Origin: Symsagittifera roscoffensis
Taxonomy: Eukaryota > Xenacoelomorpha > Acoela > Convolutidae
NCBI RefSeq assembly: GCF_963678635.1
Contig: NC_087063.1
Coordinates: forward strand, 1,836,073 to 1,896,072
Reading direction: 5' to 3'
DNA length: 60,000 nt
A program made the position numbers and the translations under genes. Shown here one piece after another: positions 1 to 11,476 of the stretch. Every line of letters begins with the position of its first letter. Position 1 is the first letter of the stretch. A model generated the notes under the pieces. It made no database searches. It saw only the letters and a program-made list of their open reading frames with translations, and was not told the DNA's origin.

Positions 1-2199
1 CGTTATATCAAAAATGAAATTTATTAAAGGAAGAAATTTTTTTGCTTTTTTTTTGTTATGGAGTTTTTTCACTTCTTTCTCATATAAATGTTTTTTTTTT
101 TCAGTTTCTTTTTTTTTGTTGCCATTTAATTACCTTCCCCGATGACGACTGTTCCCCAAATATTTGACCCCTTCACCCGCCTGAGCACTCCTGAATAACT
201 CGACCGGAAAAAAGAATATTTTGGTGAAAACTGTCAAAAAACTTTTCATTTTTCAACGTCGAGAAATTTTCAGTAATTCAAACCCCCTCCCACCGAGAAG
301 ATCATGGAATCCCTATTGCCCCTTTCGCACACACACTCAAAAGGGTATGCGAAAGGGTGTCAAAGGGTGGCGTGTTAAATGGGGTGCAGGCAAATGCAAT
401 GACAGAATCCGATTCCGCGAAAAAAGTTGATAACGTCGGGTGAATATTTCTCATGTTTCATAGTTTTGCAGAAATCATGCATGATTTAAAATATATTGAA
501 AAAAAATCAATTTTCAAGGATTTATTGGAAAAGAGTCATTTTCTAATGAATAATGGATCAAAATGGATTGTTATTTACGAAATGATAATAATCCATTGAA
601 AAAAAGTCTTTTAGAATTGGCTCTGGTAATCGATAATTTTGTTCAACATTTGTCATGAAATCTTAGAACATTTGTTAATTTTCAAAATTCAGTGAAAAAA
701 AATTAACACCTTGAAGATCGTCAAATTTCAAGAATAGTTTTTTTTTGGCTTTTTTTATACAAGCAACCCAATATAAGAAAACTGAATTGATAAAATTCTT
801 AATTCAGCTGTGAATTTTTAAAATTAAAATCCACATCAAACGAAACAAGAAGATTGTATGTTCTCACTCGCTATTTGCACTTTTCTATCAGTGAGCGTGA
901 TTTTCGAAAATTTTTTCGACCTTTTTCTAGGTCAACCAAATTGATTTTCCGAGCATAAAGCGCTAGAAAAAACTGTTTTAGCCAAATTTTTGAAAAAAAT
1001 TAGTCCAAAATAGGTATTTGCAGACACTTTTGGAAAATTTTGTCCAATTAATTGCGTATTTTTTTGGCGCGCTTTCCCCTCAAATTGAGTCAATATTGTC
1101 ACCAAAGGCACCCAAGAAATTTTTTAGTGTCCGTCAGCCAAAAATGGATATCTCAAAACAGTACAAAGGGGGACACGTTTGGATCGGCAGAGGATAGAAT
1201 TCCTGAAGAGGGGCGTCCGCCACCCATGACCGACACGACCAAACACGCCTGTTTTTTTGACCGACGCGATTTCGACCGGGGGATAAAACCCGATGTTTCG
1301 GCGAAGTTCGACCAATTCCGATATGTTTCGTCTGGCGCTAGAAACAATTGTTTCGACAAAATTCGATCGAACCTTATAAGTCTCGACCATAATCAACCAC
1401 GCAAGACTATATATAATTTTTTGTCACTAGTTCCTTGATAAAAATCCAGTTTTTTGTCAGAGTTCGATAATATGGGTTTATAATAAACTTTTGAGCTGTA
1501 TGTAGCTGTTGGAAAACAAAAAGCATTCAAAAGCTTTTCGAAGGACTGAAATGGATGTTTGCTAATCCAAGCAATGCAGAATTTGCACATGTCTATAGAT
1601 ATAACGTTCAAAGTTGGGGGCTTTTTGGGTATGAATTTTTCCTTTTCCTATAATTTTGAATTATCTGGAGCAAAAGTACGCAAAACAATGTCTGCGAGTG
1701 AGAAAAATTATAAAACAGTGTACAAGGGATTATTTAGCTCCCTGATTTTAATTAACTCACTGTGGTACAACTTTTTTGCAATTGAAAAGCACGATTTTTG
1801 TAATCTTAGCGCATGCATTATATAAATTGTTCACATTGAACTGAACTCCACTGTTACTGTGGCTTTTTTCTTAGCTTCAGAACAGGTCATTTTAGCTATC
1901 AAGCCAAAAATTTGTTTTTTTTTTGCCGTCTAGTGCGAGTAATTTCTGTATCATTTCTCCCGTTAATTTTATGGGAGAAATGATATAGAACGTTTGACAA
2001 CGTGCGAGTAATTTCTGTATCATTTCTTCTGTTAAATTTATGGTAATATGTTCACTTAAGTACAAAATGAAAGCTATCTGCCTGCTGCCCGCAGAACCCT
2101 ATCCTTCAATATCTCCCCTCCCCCTCCTTTTTTTTGATTACCCTTAAATACCTCTATAATTAATACCTCTATGATTACTCTGGAAGCTTCTGTACTTAC
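1..2199. other. Intron or flank, AT-rich, no exon found
   Basis: This stretch is downstream of exon 10 in the gene's direction, so it should be intron. It is AT-rich with many T and A runs. Short open frames at 221-430 and 1052-1438 do not look like proteins and overlap a degenerate dispersed repeat. An imperfect direct repeat around 1930-2040 (two copies of TAATTTCTGTATCATTTCT) is the only other structure seen. Confidence 0.5.
898..1226 (-). mobile_element. Truncated hAT-like non-autonomous element copy
   Basis: This block is homologous, in the opposite direction, to the intact element at 12545-12966. Shared landmarks are a TCGACC-AGGTC hairpin-like segment near its left end, GGCGCGC, a GGCACC block, ACAAAGGGGGACAC, and GGGGCGTCCGCC near the right end. 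Both terminal inverted repeats are missing, so it is a decayed fragment. It has the same orientation as the copy at 32749-33138. Confidence 0.55.
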
Positions 2200-2386
2200 A
2201 GGCGTGTTCATCTCATTCATGACCGTGTCCAGATTGACTACAACAGACAACAACTCGTCCCTGGAGGGAGAAGTCTCCAGTTCATACTTCATGGCCAGAT
2301 CGGCCAGCTTGTCCCCATTCACAAGGGCCACTGTGATCTTGAACTTAGATAGGAGAGCTTCCAAATCACCCAGAGTCCGGATGATA
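2200..2386 (-). CDS. IQCH: IQCH-like exon 10 (last in window)
   Basis: One base completes a serine codon, then 62 codons run to donor GCCT/GTAAGT. Acceptor is CTTACTGTTTAG. The peptide reads IIRTLGDLEALLSKFKITVA, then LVNGDKLADLAMKYELE, then DELLSVVVNLDTVMNEMNTP. It is predicted helical and looks like a folded conserved domain. The exon ends in phase 0. No further exon could be recognised between 1 and 2199, so the next one lies beyond the left edge or is too small to see. Confidence 0.68.
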
Positions 2387-3907
2387 CTAAACAGTAAGAT
2401 TAAAGACTCATAGTGATTGAGTTTTAGTTTCATGGTTAAAATTGTATTTAATAATTTTTCGTCTTCCATATGTTCAATTATTTTGAAATTTAGAGCGTTT
2501 GATGGATCAAACGATTCGCTTTATTTGATTTGTCCCACAGCAAAAAAAGCCATTCAAAATTTATAATAATAATTTTTAATGAAATTTTGAGCTCTTTTTA
2601 AGCCCTACAAATCAAATATATCAAAATATGTGTTGTTTTATTTGTTTATAGTTAATTGTTAATAGTTTTGCGTGTTTGAACAGGTAAATGGATAATGTTA
2701 TGATAAAAACTATGAAAAAAAAATTGTACACAGTTGTTAAGTTGTTAAACTGTTACCCATGCCAGTTTTTAATGCAGTATAATAACATGCCAATTTTTTT
2801 TTTCAAAGTCAAAGTTCAAAAGTATAGGAAAAGGGCCAAACTTTGCGTAAAATAAACTCATAATAATTTTTTTACATTAGCATCATTTTTATCCTGCAAA
2901 AATGTTTTTTTTTTGCTTTGCTACTGATGTTTCTGCGAAATCCAAATTGTTTAGGGCGTTGAAACTAGAAAACATATAAATGAAATTAGCTTTTTTCTTC
3001 GAAACCACATAAACTAACTAAAAAGAACTGGGGCAATTATGATAGATTTTTTCAGCCTTTTTATTCCAACAGAAACCTTTTCATTCGATTAAAGTGATTT
3101 AAATTTTTGCTACTTTCGTTTGTTCATAATTGTTTTAAACTTAAATTAACTAATGCAATGTTTCATTCAGTTTCACATTTTATTAAACTCAATCTCGTTT
3201 CATGGTAACTTGCAGTTTTTTTGTCATTCTTTGACTCTAATTTTTTATCTAAAATGAATTAGGGGTTGGGTTGATGGGGAGGCGAGGGGTAAAGAGGTTA
3301 TTGGAGGGAGGGATTTTGGGCTGGTAAAATGTAGGGAAAAGGTGAATATGATATGAACAAGTTCGTTCGGGTTTGACTTTGACAAAAAGCTGCAACAAAA
3401 CAGCAAACAATTCACATCTACAAAAAATGAAAGAATTTGATGGTTTTTTGAACTAAAAATAATCGGTTTTATCGAAAACAAAAATGTTTTATAATCGATT
3501 ATAATGGATTATAATAAAATTTAATTTGCCAATGCAATCCTTTATGATGGAATAAAAAGCCATTACAAGGTTTAGAGGTCTAAATTAGCCAAGATTATCA
3601 GTTTTTTAGAAAATATGTTAATCAACAAAAATGCATTATAGTCGTTTTTTGCCCATTAAAATTCTCAGCGGGAAGCTTGAAAGGTGGAAGTGTGATATCA
3701 TGATAACACCTTAATGGTGGTAAAAAAACTTTAAAAAAAATACACAGAGAGAGATTGTCGAGACTGCGCTACCAATCTGCACCTTATAGATTGTTTTAGA
3801 AACTGCTAGGCAATTTTTTTTTAGTTTTGTTGCCTAATTCAATTGCTCTTTTTTTCTAAATTTCTCTATGATGGCGATGTGATTTTTTGTTATTCAGGAC
3901 CAAAACC
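2387..3907. other. Intron sequence left of the BEL element
   Basis: About 1.5 kb of AT-rich intron between exon 10 and the retrotransposon. It contains a short stretch of the palindromic ATAATCGATTATAAT motif near 3493-3520, which recurs as arrays at 39.5-42 kb. No exon or RNA gene is visible. Confidence 0.45.
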
Positions 3908-3912
3908 GCCTT
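3908..3912. repeat. BEL target-site duplication, left copy (GCCTT)
   Basis: GCCTT directly abuts the left LTR, and the same five bases abut the right LTR at 12445-12449. A 5-bp duplication is usual for BEL/Pao integrase. It fixes the element's ends and shows a single unrearranged insertion. Confidence 0.88.
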
Positions 3913-4257
3913 TGTGCGCTAATCTCTACAAAACAAAGTTAAAATCAATATTTTATTCGTATTTCTCGGTAAATACTCGTGTTTGGTCATAAATCGGAAT
4001 ATATCCACAATTTTTGTATAAACTGACATAATCAGTCATAAACGACTATAACTCAAACTTTTTACTTACATCATCGTATATCGGACGCAACGCCAGCTTG
4101 ACCTTTTCCGAAACTGTTTGACTTTTGAAGCAATTAAAACCAGCTTGACTTTTGCAGAAACTGCAAAAGTGCAAAAAAAAACTGCTCTTTTGTAGGTCGT
4201 AGTTTTAAATTTGAACGATTTATGTTTCACGCATTAGTTACGTTTTGCGCTGCAACA
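3913..4257 (-). repeat. BEL 3' LTR
   Basis: A 345-bp terminal repeat, downstream in the element's direction, about 99% identical to the copy at 12100-12444. A sense AATAAA polyadenylation signal lies at 3952-3957, 40-45 bp from the outer end. The last 31 bases of the pol reading frame, including its TGA, run into this LTR. Confidence 0.93.
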
Positions 4258-7200
4258 TCCTCCGCCCCTAAAGACGGAAGAACAGGTGCGAGTTTTACGG
4301 TCGGTCGTATCAGCTCGCTCGTAACAGTTTTGATATCGGCGGATCGGGCGCATCCGTCTTTGCCGTAGTGTAGTTTAGCAATACGGGCGAGTGGGTAATG
4401 CCCACGTGGGCTGTCGGGTTCGACTACCCAAACCAAGTCGCCGGTTTTCAGTGTGACATCCGAATCATTATGCCACTTTGCTCTCTTGTTGAGAGATGGT
4501 ACATATTCACGCAGCCAGCGTGACCAAACTGCGTTAGCGTACGATTGTGCTCTGGCGTAACGCTTTTTATAATCAAAGTTATCTTCGAAACTTAACGACG
4601 GGAAGCTAGCTGCGCTGTGACCGCGAATGAAGTGATTCGGGGTGAGTGCCTCTAGGTCGTGCGGATCGGAACTGACCGGAGTGATCGGTCTTGCGTTAAG
4701 TAATTGTTCAACTAGGCAGAGCGTTGTTCCTAGAACTTCCTCAGTTAATCTCCTGTTGCCTAATATGTCGTACAACACTCGCTTAACACTTCTCACTAGC
4801 CGCTCCCAGGCGCCACCGTGATGAGGGGCACTGGGCGGGTTAAACTTCCACTTAATGCCTTTGTGGACGAAAACGGCCGGGGCGACTTTGTTCCAATTTT
4901 GGACACAGGATAGGAGCTCCTTTTGAGCACCAACAAAAGTCGTGCCATTGTCAGAAAGAATGGTTTTGGGGGTACCTCGCCTTGCAATAAATCGCTCTAC
5001 GCCCATGACGCAGGAACTAGTATCGAGAGATGGAACCAACTCGATGTGAACTGCTCGAGTCGTGAGGCAGGTAAATAGGAAACCCCATCTCTTTTCGGTA
5101 CTTCGGCGTATTGGCACTTGAAACGGGCCAAAGTAATCAACACCTGTGTTGGAGAAGGGAGGCTGCTTGTAACCCAGTCTTTCAATCGGTAGGTCAGACA
5201 TAATGAGCACAACTGTTTTTGCTTTGCGCTTACGGCATGTTATGCAAGTATTTTCGATGTTCCCAAGTAACCAGCGCAACTTCAGAACAATGTATTTCAA
5301 CTGAACTACAGCACGCATGTAATCCAACCCCTGATGTGCATGTTGAAAGTGCATATGCCAAATCAACATATGAGCAACTCGGTGTCGACCATCCAGTATT
5401 ATTGGATGTTTGCTATCAAAGTCGGTATCAACAAGACGGCTGATACGTCCAGTTGAACGCAGGATGCCAGCTGGGCCGATGAACGGAGAATATTTAGCAA
5501 TCCGACTTTTCTTTGTTATCAGTTTATCGGACTGAAGTATTTTCACTTCGGCAGGAAATGATTCGGACTGAGCGAGATAAATGAGCTTCTGCTCGGCAAT
5601 ATCTAACTCGGACGGGTCGGTTATTTCAAGCGTTTTTGTACGGAAGTGTTTATGCGATGGTAGCACACGAAGCATAAACGCTAAAACACGTTTGTACTTT
5701 ACAATTGAGCTCAATTTATCCCAATTTTTAAACAGACGGATCGAAGGCGCTTTCTCAGATGAAGCATCATCAACAAACGTAGATGCAGTCTCAAGGCATG
5801 TATCAATGTCACAGAGTGGGCCTTTTAATTGGATCTTTTTGATGATATCAGTGTTCGGCTTGAATGGCCAATCACATGTCCTCAATATACTAGGGCCTCT
5901 AACCCAGCTGCTATCCTTGAGGGCTTCCGAAGAAATCCCTCGTGTGCCGGTATCAGCTGGGTTATCACCACTGAGTACATGATTCCATTGATCAATGGTG
6001 GTGGACTCCAAGATTTCACCAGTGCGGTTTCCAACAAACACAGGAAGTTTGTTGCACGAGTTAAGCCACTGGAGAACGAAGGTAGAATCAGTCCACATGA
6101 ATACATTGCTTACTTTGAAAGTAAGCGCTTTCAAAATCTCTTCTTTGAGTCGAGTCGCAAGCAGAGCAGCCTGAAGCTCTAACTTGGGTATGGAGAGCAT
6201 CTTCATAGGCGCTACACGGGCTTTCCCAAATACAAAAGCTAACTCGGTCTTTTGCGATTTAGCAAGTCGGGCTCGGAGAAACGATACGGAGCAAAAAACG
6301 TCCTGCGAACTATCACCGAACGTGTGAAGTTCACAGCGGTCGAACGGTTCGGTAAAGTAGCTACAAGGTATCGTCAGAGTACCTAATAGTGGAAGTCCTG
6401 AGTGCCAATCTAGAAATTGTTGTTTAATTTCCTCTGGGAGATCATCATCCCACTTTTGACCACTGATTCTCCATATGTCTTTTAGTAAAAGGCGCGCTTT
6501 CACAGTATATGGAGCTACCAGTACTATTGGATCAAAAACTGAGGAAACAAAACTCAACACGGTGCGTTGAGTAATTGCTTTATCTAGTGGTCGATCAACA
6601 CCTCTACTTACTACTAGGGTATCTTTTACATGATCCCACCTGAGACCAAGAACATGCGACGATTGGTCTGGACTCTTACAAATATCCTTAACTGACGGGT
6701 TGGACTCACGGTTGTCCGGATTAAGAGCGGTTGTAACTTCGGGTACATTGCTAACAAACTTTGTCAGGTTAAACCCACCTAATTTGAGCATTGCGACTAA
6801 GTCTCTAAGAGCGTCAGCGGTATTTTCGAACGAGTCAAGATAGTCGTCCATGTAAAACTTCTGGACAACGGCTGAAGCGGCTTCGGGGTATTCAGCTTGA
6901 TTATCAGAAGCAGTTTTTTGTAGCGCGAAATTCGCACAAGTTGGCGAATCACGAGCGCCAAAAATATGACGGGTGTATTGGTGAACCATCACACTTGAAG
7001 TGGGGTCCTCCCGCCACAAAAAACGGAGAGACGGTTGATCTCGCGCAAGTACTCCAACTTGTAAGAACATACCTTCTATGTCCGCTGAGACGGCGTACTT
7101 GTGTTGACGGAACCTCAACAGTTCAAAAATAAGGTTTTGAAGGAGATCCGGGCCAACCAAGAGAGATCTATTTAAGGAAGTGCCATGAAATTTGGATGCT

Positions 7201-7865
7201 CCATTGAGCACACGGCGCACCTTGCCGGGTTTGTTCGGGTTCAAAACCGGATGGTGTGGAAGATACCACTCACGTTCGGCTCGTGAGCTGGGATCGTGCG
7301 GGTTGACGGTTATGACATATCCTTTACTTATATCTTCTCTGATTGTTTCGGTATACTTCTCGCGAAGTAACGGATCTTTATCTAATCTTTTCTCTAACGA
7401 CTTTAATTGGGCTAATGAAGAATAATAATTGTTAGGAAAGCTAACATCATTATCACTCCACGGCATCGGTACAGTGTAACGCTCACCATCGTGAACGGTT
7501 TCAGTTTTTAGGATCGACAAAGCACGCTTGTCTGCGGCGGAACGGGCATCTACTTGCTTGAACGCACCATACGACTCTAACTCATACCAAGTTTTGATTT
7601 GGTCGGTCAGAGAAGTATCGTCCGTAACGCAGTTAAAGGAAGAAGAATTTAAGGACGAACGATCAGGAGACGGACCACTAATGACCCAACCTATCGGAAG
7701 TCGGACGGCGCACGGTGAGTCAAGTTCATCTCCGAAGACATGTTCGAGGGGTCTTATCGCATGATAGAAGTCCTGTCCTATAACTATCTCAATCTCTTTG
7801 TAATTATACGCAGTCGTCTTTAACGGGGCTAGTTGCGGGTATTTGACCTGCAATTCGGAAACGTT
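4227..7865 (-). pseudogene. pol: BEL pol: RT, RNase H and integrase
   Basis: A long intact frame, same phase as the protease segment but cut off from it by one TAA. Numbering from the TTG at 7853: RT with SADIEGMF (Asp 258) and YMDD (334-337); RNase H with Asp 513, LELQAALLA (Glu 559) and WTDST (Asp 589); integrase zinc region with His residues near 828-840 and CITC (870-873); integrase core with VDYFGP (Asp 906), SDNGTTF (Asp 968) and GGAWERLV (Glu 1017). All expected catalytic residues are present. It ends with an SH3-like tail (TGDLVWVVEPDSPRGHYPLA), and the TGA lies inside the 3' LTR. The loss of upstream continuity suggests this copy is not autonomous. Confidence 0.9.
4258..4269 (-). promoter_or_regulatory. 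Polypurine tract for plus-strand priming
   Basis: AGGGGCGGAGGA directly precedes the 3' LTR on the minus strand. It is the normal second-strand primer position and has the composition usual in BEL elements. It lies inside the pol reading frame, so these bases are both coding and priming. Confidence 0.8.
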
Positions 7866-8756
7866 TTAAACATCGGGTCCTATATACATGTTGTGCTTAA
7901 CGAAAGCGACAAACGAAAACGAAAATTCACTTTCATTGGGCTTTGCGGAAACTTTCAAGTGAACTCGTTGAGTTTTAGATACCTTGGCTGAGTTAAAACC
8001 ATCGGTCGTAACATTTACGGGCGTGCCAACTAATTTCAGACGTTCAACGAGTGCCGCGGAAACCCAAGAATGAGTGGAACCGGTGTCACAAAGTGCTAGT
8101 GCATTCGAATTTTCCGAACCAGAGGACACATCTACCAACGCAACGGGAAGAATACCTTTTGCAGTTTCCTCACAAGGTTTAACACAAGCTGCGTTGTTTG
8201 CAGAAGTAGTGTTTGTATTAGTTTGAGTCGATGGTGATCGGTCGGCCTCTTTGGGCGGGAAAACTTTCTCGGCTCCATGAAGAAGCACATTGTGAGTGCT
8301 CTCACAGTCCTGTTTTGGGCATTTTCTTGCCCTTTGGCACTTTCGGAAGGTATGATTGCCTTGTAAACAAGAAAAACAGAGCTTTTGTTCTGCTACATAT
8401 TTAGCCCTTTGTGTTGCGTTTTTCTCTTTGAACACGGAACAGTTCCAGAGTGCATGCTGCCCTTTGCATAGCGAGCATGGAGGAAACCTGGTCTTTTCTC
8501 TACTTTTCTCATCCTTAGAACTTACCTTAGTGTTACCTGCAAGCACTTTTGTAACTACTTTTTGTTTAACTGGCTGCTCGACTTTGACTAAAGATTTCAA
8601 TCGCTCATGGCCTTCTGCCTTATTCTTAAGCCAATCGTTGAAGTCTAGCAATGTTAATCGCTGCCAATGTTGTCTAACAGTATGCATGGACCATGCCTCT
8701 TTTAGATTTGTGGGAAGCTTACTGACGGCTTGATTAAATAGGTTCACACTTTTCAA
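7866..8756 (-). pseudogene. BEL gag C-terminus, zinc knuckles, protease
   Basis: About 296 residues in the -1 frame relative to the upstream gag. The first 60 continue the gag domain (NLFNQAVSKLP, LLDFNDWLKNKA). Two CCHC zinc knuckles follow: CSLCKGQHALWNC (residues 94-106) and CFSCLQGNHTFRKC (127-140), which bind genomic RNA in such elements. A retropepsin-type aspartic protease begins near residue 205 with its active site LCDTGSTHSW (DTG at 224-226). The frame is closed by TAA at 7868-7866, at the point where the protease leads into RT. There is no natural start codon at its head. Confidence 0.83.
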
Positions 8757-10900
8757 TCGTCATTGAACGACAAAGACCTAAAAACAGCTACGAGCCCAGA
8801 AATCACCGCAGAAAAACTTATAACATGATCAGAGTTGTGCATCTTCAATGCGGGAAAATTCTTCAACTTATCCAAATGTGCACCAACTACAACATGAGGC
8901 TGCCCAAACTTTCTCTGGAGAGTTGCTAGAGCATCCTTATACAACACTCCACTGTAGCCGTATTCCGCAATTGCACTCTTGGCTTTGTCTTTAACGTGCG
9001 TTTTCAGATATTTGAGTTTTTCATCATCAGTTAGCATAGCCGAATCAACTGTTGCTATGAACTGCCCGAACCATTCATACCAGTTAAGTGGTTCTCCATC
9101 AAACACTTCCAAGTTCAACTCCGGTAGACGGTCTTTGCGGCTATGCAGAATGATATCTGCTAACTCTCTCGCCGAGATGGGTTGTTCGCTATTAGGCACG
9201 TAAGACGGGCCCGTAGTGGGCGCAGGAGATGTAGGTGGATCACCTTGATGCGCTGTTTCAACAACTGGATGAGTTTGCGGCTGGGTGTAGTACACAGTCC
9301 CAGATTTTGTATAAGGAACTACGGTGTTTGGTGGAACAACAGGAGTTGTCACTGAGAAAACGTTTGAGGGCGGTGCGCAGTATTGAGGAACTGGCATCGT
9401 TTGCGCAGTCGCGGCAGGTCTCCACAAACTGCTATACGGGTTATAGTGTTCACTTGAGAAACTTGTTGGGTTGTTTGGAACATTTATAGGTTGATGGGAT
9501 GGCGCTGCAGGTGCCTGATACCCAGTTGAAACGGGGCCGGAATGTGGCTGACTGACCGGAAGCAAAGAGGGAATAGGAACGGTTGACGGGACAAATGGTT
9601 GAATAATCGGAAGCGAAATGGGAATCGGAACGGTTAATGGAGGAACAAAAGGGTGACTCGCCGGAAGCGAAACTGGATTAGTAACGGTCGACACAGAAGG
9701 CGGTGCCACATTAATGGTGGGATTACCAAAGGGCATTGAAGCGGGAATGCTACCACTTGCTTGTGGTATCATATTGTGATTTTGCGAAACTTCAGCATGA
9801 GGTGTTGAAGCTAAGTGTGGAGTAACAAAGTTTGAGCTGGAGGCAACGAACTGTGGTAAACTAGATGGGTTCTCGATTGAGTGCAATGACAGACGCGATT
9901 GGACCAAACTTGATCTCTGAGCCTGAATTCGATTCCTATTGTGGCTTCCCGGTTCACTGTATGTGGTTTGACCAGCGTTGACAAAGGCACCCCCGCTGAC
10001 GACGGCACCAACCCCTTGCAAAACATCAGTAGCAATCAAAGTGGAACTCTCGACTACTGGATGACTTTGCTCTGAGCTTGCAACAACTTCGGCTTGCTCT
10101 TGCTCAGTGACAACGTTTTCTACCCATTGTTCAGTACGTTGTGGGTCAACATGTGTTACGCTAGCATTTCCTATCTTCTCACTTGCTTCAGAAAGCTCTT
10201 CTTCCAACTCGAATTCCTTTAACTCAATTTCAGCCAGTTTCCTGCGGTGTACCTCAGATAGTTCTTCCAACTCTAAACTTCCTTGCTGTTCTTTTATTTT
10301 ATTTTGCTGCGCTTTCAACTTCAATGACACCTTTGCTTGTCTCTGAAGTTCCTCTTGCTGCTTCTTCAAAACCAACAAATCTCGCCTCTTCTCAGTTGAT
10401 GTTTTTGACTGCGCGACGGTATATCGACTGGATTTATGCGAACCTGATTTATGATGTCGACTACTGTACCGCGACACCTTAGAGCGCGCATCTGCTTCAT
10501 GTGAATCTTGTGGTTGTGTTGTTACGATCGTACTTAACGATTCTGCAACATTGTCAAGCTCTGTTTCCTCGGGTTCAACGTTTAAGCCAGCTTTATATGA
10601 TGCAGCCTTCTGTAAAACTGTATCGTTTCTTGATGTAACCGTATGAAGCCACATATCCTGCGCTGGTATCAATTTATCAGGATCAACACTTTTAGAAGCT
10701 AACTTAATCAATTCCTCATTTATTTCAACTGCAGTCTCTATCAGGCTCTTGCAATTCTGAATCTGAGTGTCAATCTTTGATGAGCGACTCTGACTTTCAA
10801 TGTTCTCAATTATAACTTCATGGCACTTGTACAGTTCATTTTCAAGCTTGGTTCGCTTCGCAAATAACCTTTGAACCCTCTTCTGAAAGTTCTCATCCAT
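8753..10900 (-). pseudogene. gag: BEL gag, N-terminal part, ends at a frameshift
   Basis: A frame of 715 residues starts at ATG 10900 in a good context (GCCATGG). Residues about 1-60 and 150-260 are rich in E, K, Q and L and predicted coiled coil. Residues about 330-560 are rich in P, S, T and V (spacer-like). From about residue 595 a DUF1759-type gag domain begins, with FDGEPLNWYEWFGQF, EKLKYLKTHVKDKA and ALATLQRKFGQPH. The frame stops at TGA 8755-8753 in the middle of that domain, which resumes in the -1 frame. The two frames share only about four bases, so this is most easily read as a one-base deletion. Confidence 0.85.
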
Positions 10901-11006
10901 GGCTCTAGGGTCTATACTTAACTCAAACTATACTTAACGGTTATCGGACGTTTGCGGGGCGATTCGGAACGGTTTTCGGTGAGTAAAGTTACCAATGGGG
11001 CTGGGG

Positions 11007-11085
11007 ATTAAGTAAGTCGGTTGATATCAAACAACACACACGGAGAAAACCTGAGGATGAATAAAACCAACTTAACTTACTTAAT
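11007..11085 (-). repeat. Leader stem-loop repeat 3 of 3
   Basis: Arms ATTAAGTAAGT (11007-11017) and ACTTACTTAAT (11075-11085) form an 11-bp perfect stem around 57 nt. The loop has CAACACACACGGAG and AACCTGAGGATGAA. Spacing between successive repeats is about 195 nt, and segments outside the hairpins (ACCAATGGGG, GACCACTTAG) are also partly repeated. Confidence 0.75.
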
Positions 11086-11203
11086 ATCACCTCCCTGACC
11101 ACTTAGGATGATGTTCCGGCGTACGAAATTTGTGGACCGGTCGTACGATGGTGCGTCACTACTAATCGGCTAGTAGCTGGACGAGTTACCAAGAGGTTTG
11201 GGA

Positions 11204-11282
11204 ATTAAGCAAGTCGGTTGAAAACCAACAACACACGCGGAGCAAACCTGAGGATGAAAGACAACAACTTAACTTGCTTAAT
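11204..11282 (-). repeat. Leader stem-loop repeat 2 of 3
   Basis: Arms ATTAAGCAAGT (11204-11214) and ACTTGCTTAAT (11272-11282) form an 11-bp perfect stem around 57 nt. The loop repeats the blocks CAACACACGCGGAG and AACCTGAGGATGAA. The C/G pair at stem position 7 replaces the T/A pair of repeat 3. Confidence 0.75.
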
Positions 11283-11397
11283 TTTACCGTCCCGGACCAC
11301 TTAGTCAGTCGTTGCGAAACAAATGTTTTGAAAAGCGAAAGAATGCAAACAGGTATCAAGTCGTTGTAAACCTTAAGTTTACCAATGGGGTTGGAGA

Positions 11398-11476
11398 ATC
11401 AGGCAAATCGGTTAACTCTCAACAACACACGCGGAGTGAACCTGAGGATGAAAAAAATTAACTTAACTTGCCTGAT
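11398..11476 (-). repeat. Leader stem-loop repeat 1 of 3 (first in RNA)
   Basis: Inverted arms ATCAGGCAA (11398-11406) and TTGCCTGAT (11468-11476) pair over 9 bp around a loop of about 61 nt. The loop holds two conserved blocks, given on the plus strand: CAACACACGCGGAG and AACCTGAGGATGAA. The stem differs from its sister repeats at three positions, and each change is matched on the other arm. Confidence 0.72.

Noticed and set aside
1052-1438. Open frames on both strands as coding exons
   Set aside because: They lie over a truncated hAT-like repeat, have no recognisable protein features, and do not phase with exon 10 through visible splice sites.
8745-8765. Programmed -1 frameshift site in gag
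   Set aside because: No slippery heptamer is present, the shared open window is about four bases, and the shift lies inside a single gag domain. A one-base deletion explains it better.
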